Shown here piece after piece: positions 37,678 through 46,704 of a stretch of DNA of 64,000 nt. The DNA is taken from the NCBI GenBank assembly GCA_017307735.1, contig JAFKGR010000012.1, positions 124,001 through 188,000 of the forward strand. Direction: 5' to 3'. The stretch comes from Chitinophagaceae bacterium (GTDB taxonomy: Bacteria > Bacteroidota > Bacteroidia > Chitinophagales > Chitinophagaceae). The notes below the pieces were generated by a model. It was not told the DNA's origin and did no database searches. It saw only the letters and a list, made by a program, of their open reading frames with translations. Made by a program: the position numbers and the translations under genes. Positions within the stretch are counted from its first letter, which is position 1. Each line of letters starts with the position of its first letter.

Positions 37678-37686
37678 AAAGGAGGT
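37678..37686 (+). promoter_or_regulatory. Canonical Shine-Dalgarno site of hsp20
   Basis: AAAGGAGGT ends 4 bases before the ATG at 37691. Bacteroidota rarely use such sites, and no other gene in this window has one of equal strength, so it is notable. Confidence 0.75.
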
Positions 37687-37690
37687 AATT

Positions 37691-38143
37691 ATGACACTCG
37701 TAAAAAGAAATGGAAGTTTGTTAAATCCATTGCCTATGCTTTTTGATGATTTCTTTAATCGGGATTTGTTCAACTGGGGAAACACAAATTTCTCTGACAC
37801 CAACACTACAATTCCTGCGGTTAATATTAAAGAAACTGCGGAAGGTTATGAGGTGGAAGTAGCTGCCCCCGGAATGACGAAAAAGGATTTCAAGGTTGAA
37901 CTGGATGGGAACTTGCTCACCATTAGTTCCGAAAGAACCAACGAAAGTGAGGAAAAGGAAAATGAGCGTTATGCCCGTAAAGAATTCAGCTATCAATCTT
38001 TCCAGAGAACTTTCACCTTACAGAAAGATGTAGTGGACATTGACAAAATTCAGGCGAAGTATGAGAATGGTTTATTGCATCTTCTTATTCCCAAAAAAGA
38101 GGAAGCAAAACAAAAGCCACCAAGGCTTATTCAAATTTCCTAA
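37691..38143 (+). CDS. Hsp20/alpha-crystallin family small heat-shock protein
   Basis: A 150-residue protein. The N-terminal 45 residues are variable (LPMLFDDFFNRDLFNW); the alpha-crystallin domain spans about 46-138 with PAVNIKETAEGYEVEVAAPGM, LTISSERTNE and the typical AKYENGLLHLLIPKKEE end; the IxI-like tail is LIQIS. It binds unfolding proteins as an ATP-independent chaperone. A strong Shine-Dalgarno precedes it and a 10-base hairpin follows. Confidence 0.95.
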   Translation: MTLVKRNGSLLNPLPMLFDDFFNRDLFNWGNTNFSDTNTTIPAVNIKETAEGYEVEVAAPGMTKKDFKVELDGNLLTISSERTNESEEKENERYARKEFSYQSFQRTFTLQKDVVDIDKIQAKYENGLLHLLIPKKEEAKQKPPRLIQIS

Positions 38144-38161
38144 TGGATAACTTCCTTCCAG

Positions 38162-38193
38162 CAAGAGTTGCTTTTTTAATAAGGCAACTCTTG
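38162..38193 (+). terminator. Hairpin after hsp20, probable terminator
   Basis: CAAGAGTTGC pairs perfectly with GCAACTCTTG around a T-rich 12-base loop, starting 19 bases after the hsp20 stop. Only a weak T-rich tail (TTGTTTA) follows. Confidence 0.6.
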
Positions 38194-38346
38194 TTGTTTA
38201 CAATCGTTTCTGTATGACTTTTCTTTCAACAATAAATTTTGAAAAACTTTTAAAGAGCATTGTAATCATGCTTCTTACAATTTTATTGATTGGCTCTTAG
38301 CACCGACCTATAACATGAATGATTTAACCAGACTAAATAATATAGT

Positions 38347-38637
38347 ATGGAAACACAATTTTATATAACGTTGACATTAAAGACACATAAAGGACTTGAA
38401 AGCTTTGCAAAATTCTTTATTGGAAACAATCGCCATCGTGCTTACGAGATATTCAAACAGTTGATAGGTTCGCATGATGTTAGCGAAGAAAATATTCTTT
38501 ACTTTGACTTTTGGGAAATTGAAAAGGGATTACCTGTAAATCTTGATTTTATTGCTTGTACATTAAATCAATTGGCTGAGAATTGCCGCATCATTACCAA
38601 GGAATTATTCAAATTAGAAAATTTTGAAAGCCTGTAA
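38347..38637 (+). CDS. Small hypothetical protein
   Basis: A 96-residue soluble protein with mixed alpha/beta composition: a strand (QFYITLTLKTHKG), helices (AYEIFKQLIGS), a central strand (ILYFDFWEIEKGLP) and a C-terminal helix (TLNQLAENCRIITKELFKL). The natural amino-acid use and good start support a real gene. Similar small proteins occur in Bacteroidota stress regions, but I know no function. It stands alone with about 200 bases on each side. Confidence 0.6.
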   Translation: METQFYITLTLKTHKGLESFAKFFIGNNRHRAYEIFKQLIGSHDVSEENILYFDFWEIEKGLPVNLDFIACTLNQLAENCRIITKELFKLENFESL

Positions 38638-38913
38638 CCAGCTATCCAAACCCTGTAAAGGATAGTGTTTTACTTCACAAAAATGAATTATTTCCGGCTT
38701 TTTGTTCGTTTATTGTATTCAGTTCCAGCCGACCAATTAAGCCGTACAGTACACCGATATCCTGTGGATTTGGTTTGACCTTCGGTTAAAATGAATTGGA
38801 TTTTTTTCAATCTATTTCAGTTTTTTAATCGTACTGTTTTTCAACAATGATTTCATCTGCGTAATGGCGACTCTGTTTAGTTCTTTCAATCGGTCGGTTT
38901 GGTGTAATTCTTT

Positions 38914-39627
38914 TCATATTAAAAGCGCATTGATGCTTTCCATATTGCTGAGTACTACCAATTGCTCAATGGTGGCTTCATCACGGATATTTCCTTTTAC
39001 ATCGGGATTTTGTTCCCTCCATTCTTTTGCGGTCATTCCGAATAAAGCGACATTCAGCAAATCGGCTTCGTTGGCATAGACTAAATTTTCCTGTTGTTTA
39101 GTGATTTCTTTGGGTATCAGATTTTCCTTGATAGCATCGGTGTGGATACGGTAATTGACTTTTGCCAAAGTGCGTTGAAAATTCCATTCTAATTTTGACT
39201 GATTATATTCTTCTCCTTTAAGTCGTTGAAACTCTTTTATCAGATAAATTTTGAACTGAGGGCTGATCAACATTCCAAATTCAAATGCAATATCCGGATG
39301 TGCATAAATTCCCCCATATCTGCCTGCTGTGGCTTTTAATCCAATGGCATTTGTTTTTTCAACCCATTCTTTCACACTCAGTTTGTAACTGTTCAGTCCA
39401 GCCTGACTTTTAATTATGGCGAATTCGCCATAATTAAATGCTGGATTATAAACACTTTCCCAAATTCCGAGATACTCAACGGTATTTCGGTTGCGAAGCC
39501 AATCAGAAATAAAGAAGTCTCCGTCTTTCGCTTTAAGCATATCCGTTAGAGAAATATATTCCTTGTTTTTATCAAGAATAACAGTTATTTCTTTGCCTTC
39601 AACTTCTATTTTCTTACTCTTAACCAT
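38914..39627 (-). CDS. KilA-N domain protein
   Basis: A 237-residue protein with the KilA-N DNA-binding domain in the first 120 residues (YISLTDMLKAKDGDFFISDWLRNRNT, LKATAGRYGGIYAHPDIAFEFGMLISPQFKIYLIKEFQ). The C-terminal part (ITKQQENLVYANEADLLNVALFGMTAKEWRE) is a second conserved domain common in the chromosomal family. KilA-N proteins occur in phages and as orphan chromosomal genes; the role is unclear. It is transcribed away from the CopB gene. No phage gene is adjacent. Confidence 0.88.
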   Translation of the reverse strand: MVKSKKIEVEGKEITVILDKNKEYISLTDMLKAKDGDFFISDWLRNRNTVEYLGIWESVYNPAFNYGEFAIIKSQAGLNSYKLSVKEWVEKTNAIGLKATAGRYGGIYAHPDIAFEFGMLISPQFKIYLIKEFQRLKGEEYNQSKLEWNFQRTLAKVNYRIHTDAIKENLIPKEITKQQENLVYANEADLLNVALFGMTAKEWREQNPDVKGNIRDEATIEQLVVLSNMESINALLI

Positions 39628-39877
39628 AGTCCATTGTTTTGGCTTATAACAGGCAATTTACAAAAGTTAATCTGCCCTTTTTACACTGTCCAACGATTAA
39701 TCCAATCCTGGTAACTAACTCTGCTATTTTCCACAATTCGCATCTTAAAACTATTTTAAAGAATGGCTTCTCTTGTTGATCAAAAGAATGCGGGAAACGA
39801 TAAAATCATTCATCAACAAAAGCAAACTCTGCGAAAGATTCAACCTGAAATACAACCTGAAAACTGTAATTTTAGTT

Positions 39878-41902
39878 ATGGAACACGAACATCACAACCA
39901 ACATTCATTACCTGCAACCCATTCTGAAAGTGAACATCATGCGGACCACGCAGGGCATGATAAACATGCCGGCCATCATGTAGCTGATTTTTGGAAACGC
40001 TTTGTCATCAGCACGATCGTAACCATTCCTGTACTGTTATTATCACCGATGATCCAGCGATGGTTTGGATTTCAGATTTCATTTTCCGGCGATAAATATG
40101 TTTTGGCCATACTTTCCACCTTCATTTTTATTTATGGCGGCTATCCGTTTCTAAAAGGTTTATATGATGAAGTGAAAGACAATACCATTGGCATGATGAC
40201 ACTCATCGGTGTGGCCATTACCGTAGCATGGGCTTACAGCGTGGCGGTAACTTTTGGACTGAAAGGGATGGATTTTTATTGGGAGATGGCTACGCTGATA
40301 GACATCATGCTGATCGGTCATTACTTTGAAATGAAATCAGTCATGGGCGCTTCCCGCTCGCTTGAGCTGCTGGTGAAAATGATGCCTGCTACTGCACACC
40401 ACATCATGGAAGGCCAAATTCACGAAATGCCTGTTGAACAATTAAAAATTGGCGATAAAGTTTTGGTCAAACCCGGCGAGAAAATTCCGGTGGATGGAAT
40501 TGTTTTGGAAGGCGAAAGTTACTTAGATGAAAGCACGTTGACCGGTGAAAGCAAACCGGTGAAAAAAGAGAAAGGCAGCAAGGTTATCGGAGGTTCTGTC
40601 AACAGCAACGGTTCGCTGACAGTGCGGGTAACAAGCACCGGAAAAGACAGCTATCTGAACAAGATTGTGAAGCTGGTAGAGGATGCACAAAAAGTAAAAT
40701 CAAAAACCCAAAACTTCGCCGATCGTGCTGCAAAGATTTTGACAATTGTGGCCCTGGGTGGGGGTGTCCTTACATTGGTGGTGTGGTTGATTTTGGGATA
40801 CTCATTTGTATTTGCTTTGGAGCGCATGGTAACGGTGATGGTTATCTCTTGTCCCCACGCATTGGGATTGGCCGTGCCATTGGTGGTAGCCATTTCAACC
40901 TCCGTTTCTGCACAAAAGGGATTGCTTATTCGCAACCGGACGGCATTTGAAAACGCAAGGCTTATCACTACCATCATCTTTGATAAAACAGGGACGCTTA
41001 CCAAAGGAACACATGAATTGCAGAAAGCGGTAAGTATTAATCCTCAGTTTGATGAAAAGGAATTGCTGCGGCTTGCATCGGGTGTTGAACAACATTCAGA
41101 ACATTACATCGCACAGGGATTTCTCAGAAAAGCAAAGGAGATGGATATTAGCGTTCCAAAATCTGAAAAATTCAACTATCTCCCCGGACAAGGTTTGGAA
41201 GGAATCGTAGAAGGCAAAGCAATAAAAGTAGTGGGCCCGAATTATTTGAAGGGAAAAAATATTCCGGTTGATACCATACAAGATGAATCGGCAGCAACGA
41301 TTGTTTATATTTTGATTGGTGATTCCGTAGCCGGATATTTTTCTTTTGCCGACCAAATTCGTGAAGATTCTTTTGAGGCCATTCAGGTTTTAAAAGACGC
41401 AGGAATCAAAAACCTCTTGCTGACGGGCGATAATGAGCGCGTGGCAAAAAAAGTAAATGACGAATTAAAAATGGACGGCTATTTCGCCAACGTATTGCCA
41501 CACGAAAAATTAGAGAAGGTGAAAGAATTACAAAGCAGGGGTGAGTTTGTGGCCATGACGGGCGATGGAGTAAATGACGCACCGGCGCTTGCCCAGGCAG
41601 ATGTGGGCATTGCGGTGGGTTCAGGGACAGATGTGGCAGCCGAAACGGCGGACATTATTCTGGTCAATTCTAACCCGAAAGACATCGCCAGCTTAATCCT
41701 TTTCGGTAAGGCTACCTACCGCAAGATGATTCAAAATCTTTGGTGGGCGGCTGGATATAATATTGTAGCCATTCCCTTAGCCGCGGGGGTTTTATACAAA
41801 TGGGGTTTCTTGCTCAATCCAGCTATTGGCGCGGTGCTGATGAGCCTGAGTACGATTGTGGTAGCGCTGAATGCCCGGCTGTTGAAAAGGCAGTTGAAAT
41901 AA
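39878..41902 (+). CDS. copB: Copper-exporting P1B-type ATPase, CopB type
   Basis: The open frame begins at a TTG at 39773 but the real protein surely starts at ATG 39878 with a His-rich tail (MEHEHHNQHS ... HAGHDKHAGHH) in place of CxxC metal domains. TM6 holds C325-P-H, the mark of the CopB (P1B-3) group, with TGES, the phosphorylation site D369-KTGTLT, a GDGVNDAPALAQADVG hinge and NxxYN/MSxS-type motifs in the last helices (AAGYN, MSLSTIVVALNA). CopB pumps export Cu2+/Cu+ or Ag+. It lies 250 bases from KilA-N, divergently. Confidence 0.94.
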   Translation: MEHEHHNQHSLPATHSESEHHADHAGHDKHAGHHVADFWKRFVISTIVTIPVLLLSPMIQRWFGFQISFSGDKYVLAILSTFIFIYGGYPFLKGLYDEVKDNTIGMMTLIGVAITVAWAYSVAVTFGLKGMDFYWEMATLIDIMLIGHYFEMKSVMGASRSLELLVKMMPATAHHIMEGQIHEMPVEQLKIGDKVLVKPGEKIPVDGIVLEGESYLDESTLTGESKPVKKEKGSKVIGGSVNSNGSLTVRVTSTGKDSYLNKIVKLVEDAQKVKSKTQNFADRAAKILTIVALGGGVLTLVVWLILGYSFVFALERMVTVMVISCPHALGLAVPLVVAISTSVSAQKGLLIRNRTAFENARLITTIIFDKTGTLTKGTHELQKAVSINPQFDEKELLRLASGVEQHSEHYIAQGFLRKAKEMDISVPKSEKFNYLPGQGLEGIVEGKAIKVVGPNYLKGKNIPVDTIQDESAATIVYILIGDSVAGYFSFADQIREDSFEAIQVLKDAGIKNLLLTGDNERVAKKVNDELKMDGYFANVLPHEKLEKVKELQSRGEFVAMTGDGVNDAPALAQADVGIAVGSGTDVAAETADIILVNSNPKDIASLILFGKATYRKMIQNLWWAAGYNIVAIPLAAGVLYKWGFLLNPAIGAVLMSLSTIVVALNARLLKRQLK

Positions 41903-42061
41903 AATGCGGTGAATGAATCCTTGTTTTATAAAAAAGCCAACTTTAAAGCCGCTATTAAATCCACTTAAAATTAAATTGGGATAAAACGATGAATTTAGTT
42001 ACAAAGAATGGACCTGCTACTTGGCTGACTTTTTACAAAGAACCCTGTTTCATTTTCAGTT

Positions 42062-43426
42062 TTATTTTTTTAAAAAACTCCCTGTCCATCGCAGTTCTCC
42101 TGATTGGATGAATAATTTGTAATCGCCTGCATTTATTTGCGAAAGGGAAATCCATTGCGATTCATAATTCAGTTGCTTATGAAATAATAAACTTCCTTTC
42201 ATATCATAAATAAAAACCTGCATTTTGGTAATATTGCTGTTCCCGGTTTTAATATACAACTGATTTTGAACTGACGGATTGGGATATACATTTTTGATGA
42301 AGGATGCAGTGGATTCCGGTTTTATGATAATAATGTTGGAATACGAATAATTGTTATCAAGGTCTGTCTGCTGAATACGATACTGGATAGGGCCTTTATC
42401 GCTGCTGGCCATATCCATCCAATTGTAAACTGTTGGAGTTTGAGAATTTCCGTCTGCGTATTTGGAATTCTTACTGCCTATTGTGACGAAGTTAAATTCA
42501 TCATTGTATTTTCTTTCTATGTTAAAATGGCTATTGTTATATTCGGACATCGTAGTCCAGTTTAAATAAGCTGCATTGTTTTTCCATTGGCCTGAAAGCT
42601 GTAAACCGGTTACGGGTAATGCTGTTAACGATGTGCTCAATGTCCATCTTGAAAAATTATCAATACCCGTTTGCTCCACATAATTTTGAATTGCATCTTT
42701 GGTGCTGTACCCTTCGTTTACCCAATTGACATTATCATCGCTTTTGAATATTTCCAGGCTATTCTCATCGAGCGAATTTTTTTCTGCATCCAGGTAATTG
42801 ATTCTTAGTGTGGCATTCAACGCTGTATTGTTTGTCGGAATAATATCATAATACCTGAAAATGCTGCTACCGTTTCCGGAGTTATTGACTTGTGACTGGT
42901 GGCCCCGCCGGATGATGGTGTTACCTAAGTCTTGGGAAGTTGTAATTACAGCGCCGAGGTTGCCCGGATTTGCTGATACAGGCGCATTTAAGACTGTAGA
43001 AAACAAAACCTGACCGCCGCTTGTCCCTGTAATGTGGCTGTTTTCATTTTCCCCTTCCAGAAGCCCTGTAGTTCCTAAATCAATATTATGATTATTCAGA
43101 TCAATTAAATTGGAAGTAAAAACGATCTTATTTTTTACATTAATATCCGATCGCAGGGTGAGCAACCCGCTTCCGGTTTTGGCTATTTCCAGTTCGGAAA
43201 ATGAAGTCGAGGCGTTTCCGGAAATGAAATTATTATTGACCCCGTTGAAGATAAATCTTCCATCAGCCGGAGCAGAAATGACGCCATCATTGACCAGGTC
43301 TATATCCTGAAGAGACACTTGCGCATTACCTGAGAGACTTAAAGTAGCGCCGGTAGAAATGTATAATTGTGTCCACCCGGTATTTGCAATAATGAGCATG
43401 ACGATTACCGAAAAAATATTTTTCAT
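42062..43426 (-). CDS. T9SS type A sorting-domain protein
   Basis: The ATG at 43426 (MKNIFSVIVML) is used, since the frame before it starts with TTG. After the signal peptide there is a beta-rich region of repeating short strands (LSLSGNAQVSLQDIDLVNDG, ISGNASTSFSELEIAKTGSG) common in filament- or adhesin-like proteins, a middle domain, a fibronectin-like linker and the T9SS C-terminal signal (VYPNPSVQNQLYIKTGN ... GDYKLFIQSGELRWTGSFLKK). It is predicted to be secreted and surface-linked. It is 36 bases downstream of the S74 gene and probably co-transcribed. Confidence 0.85.
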   Translation of the reverse strand: MKNIFSVIVMLIIANTGWTQLYISTGATLSLSGNAQVSLQDIDLVNDGVISAPADGRFIFNGVNNNFISGNASTSFSELEIAKTGSGLLTLRSDINVKNKIVFTSNLIDLNNHNIDLGTTGLLEGENENSHITGTSGGQVLFSTVLNAPVSANPGNLGAVITTSQDLGNTIIRRGHQSQVNNSGNGSSIFRYYDIIPTNNTALNATLRINYLDAEKNSLDENSLEIFKSDDNVNWVNEGYSTKDAIQNYVEQTGIDNFSRWTLSTSLTALPVTGLQLSGQWKNNAAYLNWTTMSEYNNSHFNIERKYNDEFNFVTIGSKNSKYADGNSQTPTVYNWMDMASSDKGPIQYRIQQTDLDNNYSYSNIIIIKPESTASFIKNVYPNPSVQNQLYIKTGNSNITKMQVFIYDMKGSLLFHKQLNYESQWISLSQINAGDYKLFIQSGELRWTGSFLKK

Positions 43427-43461
43427 AACCAACAATTTTATTATGGTTTGATTTAAGATTA

Positions 43462-44781
43462 TTATTTAATTTCTTTTTTCAGTTGGTGCACTTCCTTTTG
43501 CAGAGATTGAATAAGTTGAAGCTGTTTTACAAAATCATCTTGCTGCTGCTTCACAGTATTTTCCAAATCCTTTATCATATTCTGCTGTTGCTGCACTGCT
43601 TTTACCAATGGCATGATGAACTGGCTGTAGGCAAGGCTGTAATGATCGTGGTCATTGTCCGGTGCATGAATGCCATCAAAATCATAGCCCAATTCTTTGG
43701 CTATTTTCTCTACATCCTGCGCCAGGAAGCCGGTATGCAATTGTCGCGGGCCGGTGTAAGATGCATGATGAACGTTGCTGTTACTGATAACTCCTGTCTT
43801 GGTGTAATGGGCTAATTTTTCTGTATCAAAATAATACGTTACCGGCTTAAGCCGGGTAATAAAATCGAGGCCGGGCACATTGTTTTTAATATTGTATTTG
43901 AACCGTGCATCCGAAGGGAAAGAATAAGCCACCTGGCCTTCAATGACTGTAACGGCCGTGTTGCCCAGTCGTATTTTATTACTTGCATTTACAATTGCAC
44001 CGGAACCAATAGCTGTAGCATTAAAAAGTCCGCCATCACTCACATCTGCGCCATATCCTAAAGCAGTATTTCCCGATCCGGTTGTGTTGGTGTAAAGTGA
44101 TTGGGCTCCAATGGCGGTATTGTTAAGTCCTTCTGTGTTGCTGTTGAGGACACTGAATCCATTGGCAGTGTTGTTCGTTCCGGTTGTGTTGTAATAGAGT
44201 GCACCGAATCCATTCGCGGTATTCTCAAATCCGGTTGTGTTGGCATAGAGTGCCTGACCTCCATTAGCTGTATTGGCTGATCCGTCTGTATTGTTGTGGA
44301 GCGCATAGAATCCGTTGGCGGTATTGTCTGATCCAGTTGTGTTTGAGTTTCCTGCAAGATATCCCCAAAATGAATTCCTAAGACCCTGGTCTATTTTTCC
44401 TGAGAGTTGATTGTTTACTTTAAATAAAAGTGGTTGATTATCCGTTGTTCCCAGAAACTGGGTATTGGGGTCCGTTCCACTGTTTCCGGTCAGGCTCCAG
44501 TTCTGTGCGCTGCCACTGCCGGAAATAATGGCCCATGCGCTTCCGTTGTAATAATAAAATCCCGGCGTATTATCTGTCTGATAAATAAGCAGACCGGTAG
44601 CCGGCGTAGCAATCAAATCTCGCTGGCTCTGGTTCATGCGCGGTATCAGTATTCCCTTGTCTGTGCTGGTAATATCCAGCTTTGCAGAAGCGTCAGGCGT
44701 AGTGGTACCGATGCCTACATTTTGTGCCATGCTCATACACGAAATGAATGTTGCCAGGAGAAGCAAAATTTGTTTTTTCAT
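43462..44781 (-). CDS. Tail-fibre-like surface protein with S74 intramolecular chaperone domain
   Basis: A 439-residue protein with a signal peptide and the usual start VGIGTTTPDASAKLDI. Residues 147-248 are six 17-residue repeats of the form NTxGxxNTANGxxALxx, resembling trimeric adhesin head repeats. The last 130 residues form a peptidase S74/intramolecular chaperone domain (SDARFKYNI, LKPVTYYF, HTGFLAQDVEKIAKELGYD) ending in a Gln-rich coiled coil. Such proteins trimerise; the S74 part cleaves itself in phage proteins. Role: surface adhesin or fibre, partner unknown. Confidence 0.88.
   Translation of the reverse strand: MKKQILLLLATFISCMSMAQNVGIGTTTPDASAKLDITSTDKGILIPRMNQSQRDLIATPATGLLIYQTDNTPGFYYYNGSAWAIISGSGSAQNWSLTGNSGTDPNTQFLGTTDNQPLLFKVNNQLSGKIDQGLRNSFWGYLAGNSNTTGSDNTANGFYALHNNTDGSANTANGGQALYANTTGFENTANGFGALYYNTTGTNNTANGFSVLNSNTEGLNNTAIGAQSLYTNTTGSGNTALGYGADVSDGGLFNATAIGSGAIVNASNKIRLGNTAVTVIEGQVAYSFPSDARFKYNIKNNVPGLDFITRLKPVTYYFDTEKLAHYTKTGVISNSNVHHASYTGPRQLHTGFLAQDVEKIAKELGYDFDGIHAPDNDHDHYSLAYSQFIMPLVKAVQQQQNMIKDLENTVKQQQDDFVKQLQLIQSLQKEVHQLKKEIK
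44038..44343 (-). repeat. Six coding 51-base repeats in the S74 gene
   Basis: Each unit encodes 17 residues with NT, G, NTA-G and AL at fixed positions. DNA units are similar enough to recombine, so copy number may vary between strains. Confidence 0.85.
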
Positions 44782-44796
44782 TTTATATTTTTTTAA

Positions 44797-45315
44797 GTGA
44801 TGGATCGTTTTGTTTCGTTTTTCCCATCAAACTCACCATTGTATTTAATATTATCAATTTTTAAATCTGTTTCCCCGATACCTTTTTATGAAGATTCAAC
44901 AGCAAGCCTGAGCATTTCTTCTGTATAGAACTCTCTTTTCTTAGCCTCTGTTTTTTCTGTAACATTATTTGCTACAACGTTATTTCTAATCATTTGTGAG
45001 AGGGAATTATTTAACGCAGCAACTACCTTCTTAGAAGATGGTTGTTGCGGGTTTCCATGGTTGTTGTAGCCATAACAACCATATTGATAACCGTCCTGAA
45101 ATCAATTTCAAAACAGACATAAATTATTTATGTCAAAAAGAATTTGTGGATTCCTAAAAGGCGAGCAGAAGGTCATTTATGTGGTAAATTCCCCATAGTT
45201 TACCTCCTTTATTCGTCCTTTTTAAATCGTGTGCCCACAGGCCTCGTGCTATATGGTTACCCACTGCGTAGAGTATCATACTATACCCATTGCGCAAACC
45301 TCAGGCATGTTCAGT
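44797..45315. other. Intergenic stretch of 519 bases with one hairpin
   Basis: Between the S74 gene start and the Crp/Fnr gene end. ATGGTTGTT pairs with AACAACCAT at 45057-45082 and a third GATGGTTGTTG lies at 45039. No convincing gene was found: the one open frame (45144-45377) runs into the regulator gene on the other strand and has no start region. Confidence 0.5.
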
Positions 45316-45906
45316 TCATTTCTGATATTTTCCTGAAACCATTTGCCCGCGCACGCGGCTCAGCGTCTCGCGGGTGATACCCAGGTAAGAGGCGATCATG
45401 TGTTGCGGAACCCTTTGAAGAATATGGGGAAAATTTTCAATCAGTTTCTGATATTTTTCCTCCGCTGTATTGCTGAATGATGCGATCAGCCTTCTTTGTG
45501 TGACGATCAGGTTATTCTGAATCAGGATACGGAAATAACGCTCAAAAGCCGGAACTTTTTCCAGGAGTAAATCCCAGGAAGGTTTGGAGATGAGCAGCAA
45601 TTCGCAATCTTCCAAAGCCTCAATGTTGTACATAGACGGCTCTTCGGTCAGGAAACTGGCCAGATCGGCTGTCCACCAGCCTTCTAATGAAAATTGCAGC
45701 ACATGTTCGGCCCCTTTTTCATCAATCACATAAGAGCGAAGCAATCCCTTTTCTACAAAAGCGGTGTATTTGCATACATCGCCTTCACCAAATAACAACC
45801 TTTTCCTGCGCAATTTTTTTGGTTGGAAAAGTGTTTTGCAATAGTCAAACTCCTCTTCGGTAATTGCGATGGTTTCGGTAACCTTCTTATGTAATAATTC
45901 ATACAT
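45316..45906 (-). CDS. Crp/Fnr-family transcriptional regulator
   Basis: A 196-residue protein with a cyclic-nucleotide-binding-like jelly roll (LLFGEGDVCKYTAFVEKGLLRSYVIDEKGAEHVLQFSLEGWW) and a C-terminal winged helix (RVPQHMIASYLGITRETLSRVRG). No N-terminal Cys cluster as in Fnr is present, so direct Fe-S sensing is unlikely. In Bacteroidota such proteins often control redox-stress and hydrolase genes; the operon at 46949-51298 is a plausible target by position only. Confidence 0.92.
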   Translation of the reverse strand: MYELLHKKVTETIAITEEEFDYCKTLFQPKKLRRKRLLFGEGDVCKYTAFVEKGLLRSYVIDEKGAEHVLQFSLEGWWTADLASFLTEEPSMYNIEALEDCELLLISKPSWDLLLEKVPAFERYFRILIQNNLIVTQRRLIASFSNTAEEKYQKLIENFPHILQRVPQHMIASYLGITRETLSRVRGQMVSGKYQK

Positions 45907-45938
45907 GCACGCAACTTTATTTTCCCTTCATTCAAAAG

Positions 45939-45946
45939 CAAAAATA
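45939..45946 (-). promoter_or_regulatory. Putative -7 promoter box of the Crp/Fnr gene
   Basis: The minus strand reads TATTTTTG, matching TAnnTTTG, about 32 bases upstream of the ATG. It would give a short leader of about 25 bases. Confidence 0.4.
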
Positions 45947-46112
45947 AAGAATCAATGGATAAGGATGCCGGAAAGTAAAATCGGGATAAAGGATAAAGGC
46001 AGTTTCATTTTGGATAAGTTTATCAAGTGCTTAATTGGTTTTTAAAAAAGCAATGCAGATAATTACAAAACGCAACTCATTATGCCTTTATAAATAATTT
46101 CAGAAATAAATT

Positions 46113-46532
46113 CTATAAACTTAAAAGCGAAATCTCTTTAATAGTCCGAAAATCTTTCTGATTAAATGTTGCTACTTTGTAAATCCCTGACGCTAACCCA
46201 ATACTTATAATTTCAAAATCATGAATTTTGAGTCCGAGCGGCCGATAGTGTTTAGCTAGGTTAAGCAAAATAGCAAAAGAATCTGGTGAAGGATAAATAA
46301 TCTGAATCCTTTGAATGATTTCTGATAAAATTTTCAATGCTTTTTCAATTTCCAACCCATATCCGGAAGAACGGGTTGTGACCGTCAAAAATTCAACGAG
46401 GTTTTTAGATGTAGTAAAAAGCTGATGTTCAAAAACAGGATTATCTAAAATTTGACGAGACTTTTTAAAAAATTTGGAATCTTCATCAATGCCGTAGATT
46501 AGAATATTTGTATCGATGAGAAGCTTACTCAT
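46113..46532 (-). CDS. PIN-domain ribonuclease toxin (VapC-like)
   Basis: A 139-residue PIN protein. The acidic metal site is seen as D7 (LLIDTNILIYG), E47 (NLVEFL), D102 (LKIHDFEIISIGLA) and D/N near TFNQKDF at the C-terminus. PIN toxins cleave RNA, often tRNA or rRNA. Its ATG overlaps the stop region of a 59-codon gene upstream by 8 bases, the layout of a toxin-antitoxin pair with antitoxin first. Confidence 0.87.
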   Translation of the reverse strand: MSKLLIDTNILIYGIDEDSKFFKKSRQILDNPVFEHQLFTTSKNLVEFLTVTTRSSGYGLEIEKALKILSEIIQRIQIIYPSPDSFAILLNLAKHYRPLGLKIHDFEIISIGLASGIYKVATFNQKDFRTIKEISLLSL

Positions 46533-46704
46533 AAGCTATAGAACGAGTATTTTTTTTATCTAACTTGCCGCCGAGTTTAAGAGAAGAAATATGATTTTTA
46601 GCTGTCGTTTCTTTTGGTAGAGAAGATAAGTACAGGTAAACTTTCGCCATCTCTAATTCGGACAACTTTTCAATTACCTTTTTCAATTTCTCTTTGGTGA
46701 TCAT
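46525..46704 (-). CDS. Putative antitoxin of the PIN toxin, short gene
   Basis: A 59-residue frame begins ATG ATC ACC at 46704 and ends in TAA within the toxin's first codons. The protein starts MITKEKLKKVIEKLSELEMA, a helical segment often found at the start of small VapB-like antitoxins, with a basic, flexible C-terminal half (LKLGGKLDKKNTRS) that would wrap the toxin. No DNA-binding fold can be assigned by eye. The 8-base overlap supports translational coupling. Confidence 0.72.
   Translation of the reverse strand: MITKEKLKKVIEKLSELEMAKVYLYLSSLPKETTAKNHISSLKLGGKLDKKNTRSIAYE

Noticed and set aside
38914..39627. Prophage
   Set aside because: A single KilA-N gene without capsid, terminase, integrase or lysis genes is not enough.
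39773..39877. N-terminal extension of the CopB gene
   Set aside because: It starts at a TTG and is unlike CopB; the His-rich start at 39878 is typical.
45144..45377. 77-codon frame in the gap before the Crp/Fnr gene
   Set aside because: Its 3' part is antisense to the regulator and the start is not credible.
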